Origin: JBARKJ01 sp049801375
GTDB lineage: Bacteria > Nitrospirota > JACRHJ01
Length of the DNA: 64,000 nt
Direction of reading: 5' to 3'
NCBI GenBank assembly: GCA_049801375.1
Contig: JBARKJ010000073.1
Location: 35,444 to 99,443, forward strand
Shown: positions 8,044 to 14,700 of the stretch, piece by piece
How the letters are laid out: each line of letters starts with the position of its first letter
Numbering within the stretch: position 1 is the stretch's first letter
The notes under the pieces: model-generated
Database searches by the model: none
What the model was told of the DNA's origin: nothing
The model's input: the letters and a program-made list of their open reading frames with translations, nothing else
Made by a program: the position numbers and the translations under genes

Positions 8044-8828
8044 TACCTGAAGGCCTCCATAACAATCAAAGAAGCTAAGAGAATAATGAGGAAAATGGCC
8101 AGGCGTCCACTGGAAAGCGGGCCTTTCTCAAAAACCGCCACCAGCAGGAAGGCAGCGGTCACCATGAGATACGGCAAGTCATAAAGGCGCAGCCTGCCGA
8201 GCCCCCTTTCGGCGCTCAGTTTGCCGCTATAGCCCCGGATGGCCATTACGTCATAAAGCATTTGGCTCTTCTCATAAGCCCGGATGAAGAGCATCCCGAC
8301 TCCCGCAGCCATGTTCCTGGTGTTATTAACCAAACGCCTCGGTCTCAGCCCGCCTCTCAGTCTGAGGGCTATCAAGAAGTTGTTCATAAGCCCGAGCAGG
8401 ATGAAAAAGGAGCGGTAGGTCATGAAAAGCCCGTCTTTTATCACCTGCGGCATCCACCGTCCGATAAGGTTTACAACCTCCGCGTATGGAGTAGTGGAAA
8501 CAAGCAATATCATCGCCGACGCCGCCGTCAGGGCCTTCATAATAATCACCGCAGGCAGCATCCAGCCTCCCGACGACTGGCTGTACGCGTAAAGTATCGT
8601 AAACGCCGCGGGGAGGAGTGATATTGCAATTATGTATCTGACGGGAAGCATCGAAAGCCTGGCAGTCAACAAAACGGTCAGGTAGAGGCATGCCAGAAGA
8701 CCCAGGTCCCGCGTGATTATGACGGACGCGATTACCATCGCCGTGGCGACGGTTTTTGAAATTGGCGAAGATTTATGGATGACACTTTTACCTGAAGTGG
8801 CCCAGTAATCTATCCGCGTAATGTCCAA
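8022..8828 (-). CDS. cbiQ: Cobalt/nickel ECF transporter transmembrane protein CbiQ (EcfT)
   Basis: Membrane coupling protein that links the CbiO ATPase to the substrate-binding CbiM. The 268-residue protein has several hydrophobic helices. The cytoplasmic coupling motifs with Ala-Arg-Gly-type signatures are visible as LRLRGGLRPRR and, about 40 residues on, VMAIRGYSG. A TTG start fits best, eight bases after the cbiM stop. The end overlaps the start of cbiO. The assignment rests on the motifs together with cbiM and cbiO in the same operon. Confidence 0.92.
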   Translation of the reverse strand: MDITRIDYWATSGKSVIHKSSPISKTVATAMVIASVIITRDLGLLACLYLTVLLTARLSMLPVRYIIAISLLPAAFTILYAYSQSSGGWMLPAVIIMKALTAASAMILLVSTTPYAEVVNLIGRWMPQVIKDGLFMTYRSFFILLGLMNNFLIALRLRGGLRPRRLVNNTRNMAAGVGMLFIRAYEKSQMLYDVMAIRGYSGKLSAERGLGRLRLYDLPYLMVTAAFLLVAVFEKGPLSSGRLAIFLIILLASLIVMEAFRYWKKLSA

Positions 8829-8836
8829 TGGCAGTC

Positions 8837-9535
8837 CTATGAAATGATTTCAGGCTTGACTTTGCTTATGAATCTTATGGCCAGCCCGGTAATGAGGGCT
8901 TCGATAATCCAGCCGATGGGGCCGAGGCTGAGGGCGGCAATCGCAAAAAACCTGAAATTGAAACCGGTGTTGATTTTAAGAAGCTTACCCAGTTTTTCCG
9001 CCGAATGAGTCTCCAGGATGTCCCTCACCTCGCTTGCGGACGACAGGTTGAGATTGATATTAGAAAGATAAACTATAAACAGCATGAGGCAGGTAGACAA
9101 AAAAAGCGTAATAATAGTCGCAGCTGCGGCAGAGATGCCAGGTTTTGCCATTTTCCTGAAAGCGGAAAACAATAAATAGCCCATTACGCCCTCAAACCCT
9201 ATAACAATAGTATTCAGACCAACAGTGGTCACCCCGCCGTGCCCTACCAGTGAAAGTATGAAATTTACCATGAAAGCAGCTACGATAGCCAGCCAGGGAC
9301 CGAGGATGATACCGGTTATGACTGAAAGGTTAACATGGTACGCTATCGAGACTATCTCAAGGCTCATCCCGACCAGCATCATGGCGGACATCATGCCGAG
9401 TAATGGCACTTTCTTTTTTAGGTCCACCTTCCGTACCATAAAAAGCGATAGGGCAACCGCCATTGCCGCGATAATATACCCGGTCAACCAAAACCATACC
9501 GGCAGAATCCCGTCCGGAATATGCAGGTGGGACAT
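8837..9535 (-). CDS. cbiM: Cobalt/nickel ECF transporter substrate-capture protein CbiM
   Basis: S-component that captures Co2+ or Ni2+ in the membrane. The N-terminus is MSHLHIPDGILPVWFWL. The conserved HIPDG is present but is shifted by the insertion SHL relative to the usual MHIPDG. In characterised NikM/CbiM proteins the N-terminal amine and His2 ligate the metal. If Met1 is removed here because Ser follows, the mature chain begins Ser-His, which again places a His at position 2. Multiple membrane helices fill the 232 residues. No separate CbiN gene is visible. Nickel and cobalt cannot be distinguished. The ATG shares one base with the stop of the upstream holin-like gene. Confidence 0.92.
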   Translation of the reverse strand: MSHLHIPDGILPVWFWLTGYIIAAMAVALSLFMVRKVDLKKKVPLLGMMSAMMLVGMSLEIVSIAYHVNLSVITGIILGPWLAIVAAFMVNFILSLVGHGGVTTVGLNTIVIGFEGVMGYLLFSAFRKMAKPGISAAAATIITLFLSTCLMLFIVYLSNINLNLSSASEVRDILETHSAEKLGKLLKINTGFNFRFFAIAALSLGPIGWIIEALITGLAIRFISKVKPEIIS

Positions 9536-9906
9536 CAGGGCCTTCCTTTAAAGAAATGGAACTCGGCATCGAACAGTATGGATATGAACCAGCTGACAAG
9601 GCTTATGACAAGCGCTCCCCAAAAAGCCGCCCAGAACCCTTGCACGGTAAAGCCGGCCACCGCCCATGCGACAAGCTTCAGCATCAGGGCGTTTATTACA
9701 AGCGTGAATAGCCCCAGCGTCAGGATGCTCAGCGGCAGGGTTAATATTATCAGGACGGGCCTGATGAAGGCGTTTACTATCCCCAGTAGTGCCGCGGCTA
9801 TCACGCCCGACCAGAAGTCCGCGATGTGGATGCCGGGAACCATATAACCGGCCGCGAAGACCGCAAGGGAATTAATAAGCCATTTTATTATTAGCTTGGG
9901 AATCAT
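9535..9906 (-). CDS. Four-TM membrane protein, phage holin family 4-like (PF04020)
   Basis: Small 123-residue membrane protein with four hydrophobic helices (roughly residues 8-26, 32-50, 55-80 and 88-112). The segment AALLGIVNAFIRPVLIILTLPL is characteristic of the family long labelled mycobacterial-type 4-TMS phage holin. Members are widespread in non-phage contexts and their cellular role is not established. No lysis or phage genes are nearby, so a true holin role is unlikely. Its stop overlaps the cbiM start by one base, and it lies 22 bp after psiE. Confidence 0.85.
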   Translation of the reverse strand: MIPKLIIKWLINSLAVFAAGYMVPGIHIADFWSGVIAAALLGIVNAFIRPVLIILTLPLSILTLGLFTLVINALMLKLVAWAVAGFTVQGFWAAFWGALVISLVSWFISILFDAEFHFFKGRP

Positions 9907-9928
9907 TTTGCCCTTGCATCAGGCGGAT

Positions 9929-10381
9929 TTATCTTTCCACCCTTGACATTAGATAATAGGAAAAAACCAGGACAAGCACTATTGCGGTGCTGACACCAAG
10001 CTCCGCCATCGGATAGTAGTCCGTGTGCCTGTCCATGGACATCTGCGCCTCCACCATTAATATACGCCTGAGGCTGGAAATAATGCCTATCGCCAGGAAG
10101 GGCTTCAGCGAGAACTCCTGTCGTTTCAGGTATCTGATAACCGTCCAGAGGAGTTCCATTACAATCAGTACGAACAGGACGTCGTTTATGACCTGGAGTA
10201 TCGAGTTGACGTTTATGGAGGCGAAGTTCGTTGCCGTGAACACCAGCATGAACACCGCGGCGAGAAGCAGCGCCACGGCCACCAGAACGTGCACAGCATC
10301 GTCCGCGAATATCAGTGCCTTCCGTATCTTGCATATCAACTCCGGGGTCGTCCTGTGCCCGTTTTCGTGTTCCTTAACCAT
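9929..10381 (-). CDS. PsiE family membrane protein (phosphate-starvation-inducible type)
   Basis: The 150-residue protein has four predicted membrane helices and PsiE-family features such as LWTVIRYLKRQEFSLKPFLAIGIISSLRRILMVE. In E. coli psiE responds to phosphate starvation and cAMP, but its biochemical role is unknown. I chose the ATG at 10381 because GGAGG lies five bases before it; a TTG one codon upstream is also open. It is the first gene of the run leading into cbiMQO, preceded by a good promoter. Whether phosphate controls it here cannot be told from the sequence. Confidence 0.82.
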   Translation of the reverse strand: MVKEHENGHRTTPELICKIRKALIFADDAVHVLVAVALLLAAVFMLVFTATNFASINVNSILQVINDVLFVLIVMELLWTVIRYLKRQEFSLKPFLAIGIISSLRRILMVEAQMSMDRHTDYYPMAELGVSTAIVLVLVFSYYLMSRVER

Positions 10382-10420
10382 CAAGGCCTCCGTACGTAAA
10401 TCTTATCCATTAAAATGGGA

Positions 10421-10449
10421 AATATAGCACGGGAAGGTATCTCTGACAA
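10421..10449 (-). promoter_or_regulatory. Sigma70-type promoter for psiE-holin-cbiMQO
   Basis: On the minus strand TTGTCA (complement of 10444-10449), a 17-bp spacer and TATATT (complement of 10421-10426) precede psiE by about 40 bases. The transcript would have a leader of about 30 nt, too short for a cobalamin riboswitch. Confidence 0.55.
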
Positions 10450-10499
10450 TTAAAATAATACCAAAGTAACACTCTCTCCGCAAGGACCTCCCGGATTTC

Positions 10500-10528
10500 T
10501 TGACTAACGCCTCAAATTAAAATATCAT
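10500..10528 (+). promoter_or_regulatory. Sigma70-type promoter for queD-pmbA
   Basis: TTGACT (10500-10505), a 17-bp spacer and TATCAT (10523-10528) lie about 40 bases upstream of the queD ATG. With the minus-strand promoter at 10421-10449 this makes a divergent control region of about 185 bp. Confidence 0.6.
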
Positions 10529-10568
10529 TAAAGGGCTTACTGATTCCAAACAATCCGAGAGGAACTCA

Positions 10569-10937
10569 ATGTACGAACTGATGATCGAGACGAAATTCGC
10601 GGCCGCCCACCAACTCCGGAACTACGGAGGCAGGTGCGAGCGGCTCCACGGCCACAACTGGAAAGTGGTCGTGTACGTAGTCGCTGAGAATTTAAACGAA
10701 ATTGGCCTGGCAATGGACTTCAAGGAGTTGAAAGACCATACCAACGAGCTGCTTTCCTCCGTCGAGCATGCCTTTTTAAACGAAGTCTTCCCGTTCACGG
10801 AGATTAACCCGTCATCCGAAAATATAGCGAAATGGATATATGACAGCTTATCCAAAAAAGTAAACACCGACAAAGTGCAGGTGTCGATGGTTACCGTCTG
10901 GGAGTCTGACACCGCCTCCGCCAACTACTATGAATAA
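10569..10937 (+). CDS. queD: 6-carboxytetrahydropterin synthase (QueD / PTPS family)
   Basis: Converts dihydroneopterin triphosphate to 6-carboxytetrahydropterin in queuosine and other deazapurine biosynthesis. The zinc ligands His14, His27 and His29 (AAAHQL and LHGHNW) and the catalytic Cys23 are in place. The C-terminal glutamate motif TVWESDTASANYYE is also present. The 122-residue length is standard. A ribosome binding site (GAGAGGA) precedes the ATG. The other queuosine genes (queC, queE, queF) are not in the window. The end overlaps pmbA by eight bases. Confidence 0.94.
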   Translation: MYELMIETKFAAAHQLRNYGGRCERLHGHNWKVVVYVVAENLNEIGLAMDFKELKDHTNELLSSVEHAFLNEVFPFTEINPSSENIAKWIYDSLSKKVNTDKVQVSMVTVWESDTASANYYE

Positions 10938-12294
10938 AATGGATATAGACGACAAAACTATCTTAAATATTGCCGAAGAAGCCGCGAAAATCCTGCGTGA
11001 AAGAAGCGTAGACGGTTTCGATGTTTACGTGCGCTGGAGTTCTTCGATCAGCGCCGAGGCGAAGGAGCAGAAGCTGGACGCCTTCGAGCAGGCCCAGACC
11101 TGGGGCGTGGGGATAAGGGCGCTTCTCACGGGAGGCCGGCTCGGTTTCGCATTCGCCACCGGCTCGCCCGAGGCCGTACGCGAGGCGGCTTCGATGGCTG
11201 CCCAGAACGCGCGTAACTCGGAACCGGATGATTCAAATAACATACCCCAGCCATCCCGGGATGCATTCCCCAAAATAATGGAATACGATGAAGATGTCGC
11301 CAAGGTCACCGCGGATGAGGCTATAGCCCGCGCAGTTGAGCTGGAGAAGGCGGCCCTGGATTATGACAGCAGAATCACCAAGGTGCGCAAGGCTTCATCG
11401 TCATTTACCGAAGCCCGCTGGGCCATACTCAGTTCGGAGGGCCTGAAGGCGCAGTCGCGCGGGACATGGCTTTCATGCGGGGTAATGACCGTCGCAGAAG
11501 AGGATAACGATTCCCAGATGGGATATGGGTTTGATTATTCACGGCGGCTCTCCGGAATCGATTATAAAGCGGCCGGGGCGGAGGCCGGAGAGAAGGCGGT
11601 CAGCCTTCTGAAGGCCAGGAAAGCGCCCACCGGAAATTTCCCGGTAATCCTGGAGAACGAGGTCGCGGCGGAATTCCTGGGCGTGCTTGCTTCGTCGTTT
11701 TCAGGCGAGGCGCTTGTAAAAGGCCGCTCGCTTCTGACTGACAAGACCGGACAGAAAATATTTTCGGAAATCCTGAATATCCATGACGATGCCACACTCC
11801 CAGGCGGGCTTTCTACCCGCCCGTTCGACGACGAGGGAGTCCATTCCAGAAGGATCCCTTTAGTGCAAGGCGGCATATTCCAGGGTTTCCTGCATAACTC
11901 TTATACCGCTAAAAGGACCGGTACCGCCTCAACGGGCAACGCGGTCAGGGCGGGTTTCCGCTCGGCCCCCGGCGTCAGCCCCACAAATTTATACATCGAC
12001 AAGGGCGGCATCGATAAGGAAGCTCTGATGGGGCGGGTGGACAAGGGGCTATTGGTCCGGGAAGTGCTGGGGATGCACACGGCGAATCCGATATCCGGCG
12101 ATTTCTCCGTTGGCATTGCGGGGTTATGGATAGAAGGCGGAAAGATTGCCTATCCTATCCGTGAAGGCGCCATCGCCGGTAATCTTATTTCAATATTTTC
12201 AGGCATCGATGCGGTGGGAAGCGACTTGCGGTTCGTTGGCAGGCTGGGTGCTCCATCGCTACTACTTAAACCTATCTCCGTCAGCGGAAGCTGA
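10930..12294 (+). CDS. pmbA: TldE/PmbA family protein (TldD-TldE protease partner)
   Basis: In E. coli TldE/PmbA forms a heterodimeric metalloprotease with TldD that matures microcin B17 and degrades CcdA. This 454-residue protein has the family layout. It lacks the HExxxH zinc motif of TldD and carries the conserved C-terminal GLWIEGGKIAYPIREGAIAG. Mid-protein segments HNSYTAKRTGTASTGNA and REVLGMHTANPISGDFSVG are also typical. No tldD is present in the window, so the catalytic partner must be elsewhere. The start overlaps queD by eight bases. The last 14 bases overlap the convergent resB gene. Confidence 0.92.
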   Translation: MNKMDIDDKTILNIAEEAAKILRERSVDGFDVYVRWSSSISAEAKEQKLDAFEQAQTWGVGIRALLTGGRLGFAFATGSPEAVREAASMAAQNARNSEPDDSNNIPQPSRDAFPKIMEYDEDVAKVTADEAIARAVELEKAALDYDSRITKVRKASSSFTEARWAILSSEGLKAQSRGTWLSCGVMTVAEEDNDSQMGYGFDYSRRLSGIDYKAAGAEAGEKAVSLLKARKAPTGNFPVILENEVAAEFLGVLASSFSGEALVKGRSLLTDKTGQKIFSEILNIHDDATLPGGLSTRPFDDEGVHSRRIPLVQGGIFQGFLHNSYTAKRTGTASTGNAVRAGFRSAPGVSPTNLYIDKGGIDKEALMGRVDKGLLVREVLGMHTANPISGDFSVGIAGLWIEGGKIAYPIREGAIAGNLISIFSGIDAVGSDLRFVGRLGAPSLLLKPISVSGS

Positions 12295-13552
12295 TTTTCT
12301 CATACATGTCTTCGTCCGAGCAGACTATCAGCGCCTTCCCGTCCTTGAATGCCGCCCAGACGCGCTCCCTGCGGAAATAAAGCGTGATTATCGACCCGAA
12401 CATGACGATGCAGGAGGCGATAAGGGCCAACATGGCGCTTGGGTCGCGGTTAATGTCGAATACGCTGTATGAAAAGGTTTCCATGTCGGCGAACTTGATA
12501 TCCACATCCGGGTCCCGGAGCGTGTTCCTCTCCGGCATCTTCAGGAAAAGCCAGCCGGAACTTCTGGGTTTGCCGTTCTCCATCACGGTCAGCATGACCG
12601 CCGGGTTCGCCAGGTCATCCGATTTAGAAACGGGCTCACCTGTTTCGTCCAGCGCGAAATCACTTATGAAATTGTCTATACGAAGCCTGTAAGGAGTCCT
12701 CTGTAGTTCGGTGTATTCGGCTCCTTTTGGAATTCTCAAGTACCCGCCGGTCTTGACGGATTTCACCGATACCTGAAGGACGATGCCGTTAAAATCCTGC
12801 CCGAAGTCACGCTGGTATATCGCCCCGCCGCCCACGAACATCGGCCTGTTGGCGCCGGCGAAGCCATTTTTTATCACGCTGCCGTCTTCCTTTAATGCGG
12901 TCAGTTCGCTTCCGTAGTCCTTGAGGCTTCCGTCATTACGGTAGTCCATGCGCACCTTGTCCAGCCGGATATAATAATTTCCTTCCGGGGCCTTCACCGT
13001 CTCTCCCTCGTTTATCCTGATGCCGGAATGCCTGTACCCCGTCAGGCCGCTTAACAGATGCGCCGCCAATACCAGCAGTACGCCGGCATGAATGACGTAC
13101 GGGACAAACGGGAGCCAGCGGTTCTTTTCCGCGAAAAGAAGGCCGTCTTTGGCGAAGACTTGATATCTTTCCTTTGACAGCCTTGCCGATAACTCCACCT
13201 CCGAAAGCTCCACCGCGATTCCTTTTTCTCCGCCCGCCTGGATTTCCCGGAGGTTAGAGAGCGGCTCCTTGTATCTTTTTATGACTTTGGGCAGGCGCTG
13301 GACAGTGCAGACGAATGTGTTTATTCCGAAAAGTGTTACGATGAAGACCAGCAGGAATAGCCACCACGACTGTGAGAGGTGCTGTAAGCCCACTGAAAGC
13401 AGGAACGGGAAGAACAGATGCATATCCATGTCCCCGTAAATCTGGGGATGAAAATATATAACGAAGGAGCCGTACATGGCGACCGCGACCATCGCAAGCA
13501 CGAGGTAGACCGTAAGTTTAAGCGAGTTAAAGAATTCCCATAGCTTACTCAA
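12281..13552 (-). CDS. resB: Cytochrome c biogenesis protein ResB (Ccs1), system II
   Basis: Membrane partner of CcsA in system II haem attachment to c-type cytochromes on the outer side of the inner membrane. The 423-residue protein has three N-terminal helices (about 10-33, 48-72 and 133-155). A large periplasmic domain follows, with one last helix near 377-397, as in ResB. The segments SLKLTVYLVLAMVAVAMYGS and TLFGINTFVCTVQRL fit the family. The gene lies 12 bp after ccsA. It ends inside the convergent pmbA gene with a 14-bp overlap. Confidence 0.93.
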   Translation of the reverse strand: MSKLWEFFNSLKLTVYLVLAMVAVAMYGSFVIYFHPQIYGDMDMHLFFPFLLSVGLQHLSQSWWLFLLVFIVTLFGINTFVCTVQRLPKVIKRYKEPLSNLREIQAGGEKGIAVELSEVELSARLSKERYQVFAKDGLLFAEKNRWLPFVPYVIHAGVLLVLAAHLLSGLTGYRHSGIRINEGETVKAPEGNYYIRLDKVRMDYRNDGSLKDYGSELTALKEDGSVIKNGFAGANRPMFVGGGAIYQRDFGQDFNGIVLQVSVKSVKTGGYLRIPKGAEYTELQRTPYRLRIDNFISDFALDETGEPVSKSDDLANPAVMLTVMENGKPRSSGWLFLKMPERNTLRDPDVDIKFADMETFSYSVFDINRDPSAMLALIASCIVMFGSIITLYFRRERVWAAFKDGKALIVCSDEDMYEKISFR

Positions 13553-13564
13553 AGACCGCGCCCC

Positions 13565-14344
13565 TTAAAGCTGGTGAGTGTTCTTCATGAAAATGCCCAC
13601 GCCGATGTATGTGAACATGGTTATGGCGAACCCCAGAATGGAAAGCCATGCGACCCCCCTGCCCCGGAGCTTCTTAACGTAAAAGGAGTGCAGGAAACCG
13701 GCATAGAAAATCCATATAAGGAACGACCACATCTCCTTCACCTTCCAGAGCCAGTAAGTCCCCCAGGCGAGGTATGCCCAGATGCCGCCTATTACCATGG
13801 ATATCGTAAACAGAATGTAGCCGTAGTAGGCTGTGCGGAAGATAAGTTTTTCAAGCCCTCTCCCGGCCTCCGCCTTGGAGACGAGATAGAGCACCGCGCC
13901 GGCGAAAGAGGCCCCGAAAAAGGCATATCCCACGAAGGCGGATGCGACATGCGTAGAGAACATCCATGTATCGAGGGCGGGATACAGAGGCGTAATCTCG
14001 CTGGGAGAAATGTAAACCAGGACCATCACGAGCGATGCTATTGGCAGTAGGAAATACCCGACGCGGAACTCTTTATAGCGGACTCTGACATACCAGTAAA
14101 CGAAGCCGATGGACCACGCAAAGGAGGCAAGGGATTCATACCTGTTGGCCATGGGCGCGTGGCCGGACTTCATGCTGCGGGCGGCAAGCGATACCGTCAT
14201 GGCTGCCAGGTACAAAAGCGCCAGCGCTTCGGCAACCAGAAGGACTGGCTTCTTTGCCATAGCCAGGCGGAGCAGGAATGCCAGCGCCGCGCCTATCGAT
14301 AACCACAGGGCCGCCTCCCGCGCGAACGACTCAAGATCAAACAA
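13565..14344 (-). CDS. ccsA: Cytochrome c biogenesis protein CcsA (ResC), system II haem handling
   Basis: Multi-pass membrane protein that exports haem and ligates it to apocytochrome c. The periplasmic WWD-type region is visible as GGIWAYLAWGTYWLWKVKEMWSF. Histidines lie in TWMFSTHVASAFVGYAFFG and AGFLHSFYVKK, as in CcsA. The frame stays open upstream to 14551, but those residues overlap an intact exported-protein gene. The TTG at 14344 (MFDLESFAREAALWL) gives 259 residues and begins just before the first membrane helix, so I prefer it. This start is uncertain. resB follows after 12 bp. Confidence 0.9.
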   Translation of the reverse strand: MFDLESFAREAALWLSIGAALAFLLRLAMAKKPVLLVAEALALLYLAAMTVSLAARSMKSGHAPMANRYESLASFAWSIGFVYWYVRVRYKEFRVGYFLLPIASLVMVLVYISPSEITPLYPALDTWMFSTHVASAFVGYAFFGASFAGAVLYLVSKAEAGRGLEKLIFRTAYYGYILFTISMVIGGIWAYLAWGTYWLWKVKEMWSFLIWIFYAGFLHSFYVKKLRGRGVAWLSILGFAITMFTYIGVGIFMKNTHQL

Positions 14345-14346
14345 CG

Positions 14347-14613
14347 CTATGGCTGCCTTCCCGGCTTGGCAGGTTTGGGAATAAAGGAGTAGTTTTGCAG
14401 TTCTTTCTGATTTTTTTTGCGCCAGACGGAGTGCTCCTTCAGCCAGATTGAATAGTTTTCCTGGCCGGCAATGCCATGCGCTTGCATAAATGTCCCCTGA
14501 TTGATCGGCTTCGAGTTCAGTGCCGGACATGCCGTCTCGGACAGGACCCACGAAGAATGCATGAAAAGACCGAGGGTGACAAGCAGGAGCATAAATTTCA
14601 AAAAGTTTTTCAT
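14347..14613 (-). CDS. Small exported protein of unknown function between copA and ccsA
   Basis: I do not recognise this 88-residue protein. It starts with a convincing signal peptide (MKNFLKFMLLLVTLGLFMHS, cleavage near residue 25) and has a short mature part of about 63 residues. That part holds one cysteine (TACPALNS), one Met-x2-His pair (FMQAHG) and a basic, proline-rich tail. The single Cys lies about five residues past the predicted cleavage site and lacks a lipobox. AAGG precedes the ATG closely. The position between the copper exporter and the cytochrome c maturation genes suggests a periplasmic role in metal or haem handling, but this is only inference from context. Confidence 0.7.
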   Translation of the reverse strand: MKNFLKFMLLLVTLGLFMHSSWVLSETACPALNSKPINQGTFMQAHGIAGQENYSIWLKEHSVWRKKNQKELQNYSFIPKPAKPGRQP

Positions 14614-14700
14614 TACCTTACCTATAATGATTGATTTAACAATTAATTGCGACCTGGAAAATATTAATACAGAAGGGGAAATTATTCAAGAAAAAACGCG

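Noticed and set aside
9535..9906. Prophage holin
   Set aside because: The family is widespread in bacterial chromosomes, and no endolysin, capsid, integrase or attachment site is near.
9903..10334. A 143-codon minus-strand frame overlapping psiE
   Set aside because: Out of frame with psiE; psiE has membrane helices and family motifs, this has neither.
10385..10568. Cobalamin riboswitch in front of the cbiMQO run
   Set aside because: The predicted leader is about 30 nt and no B12-box-like sequence was seen.
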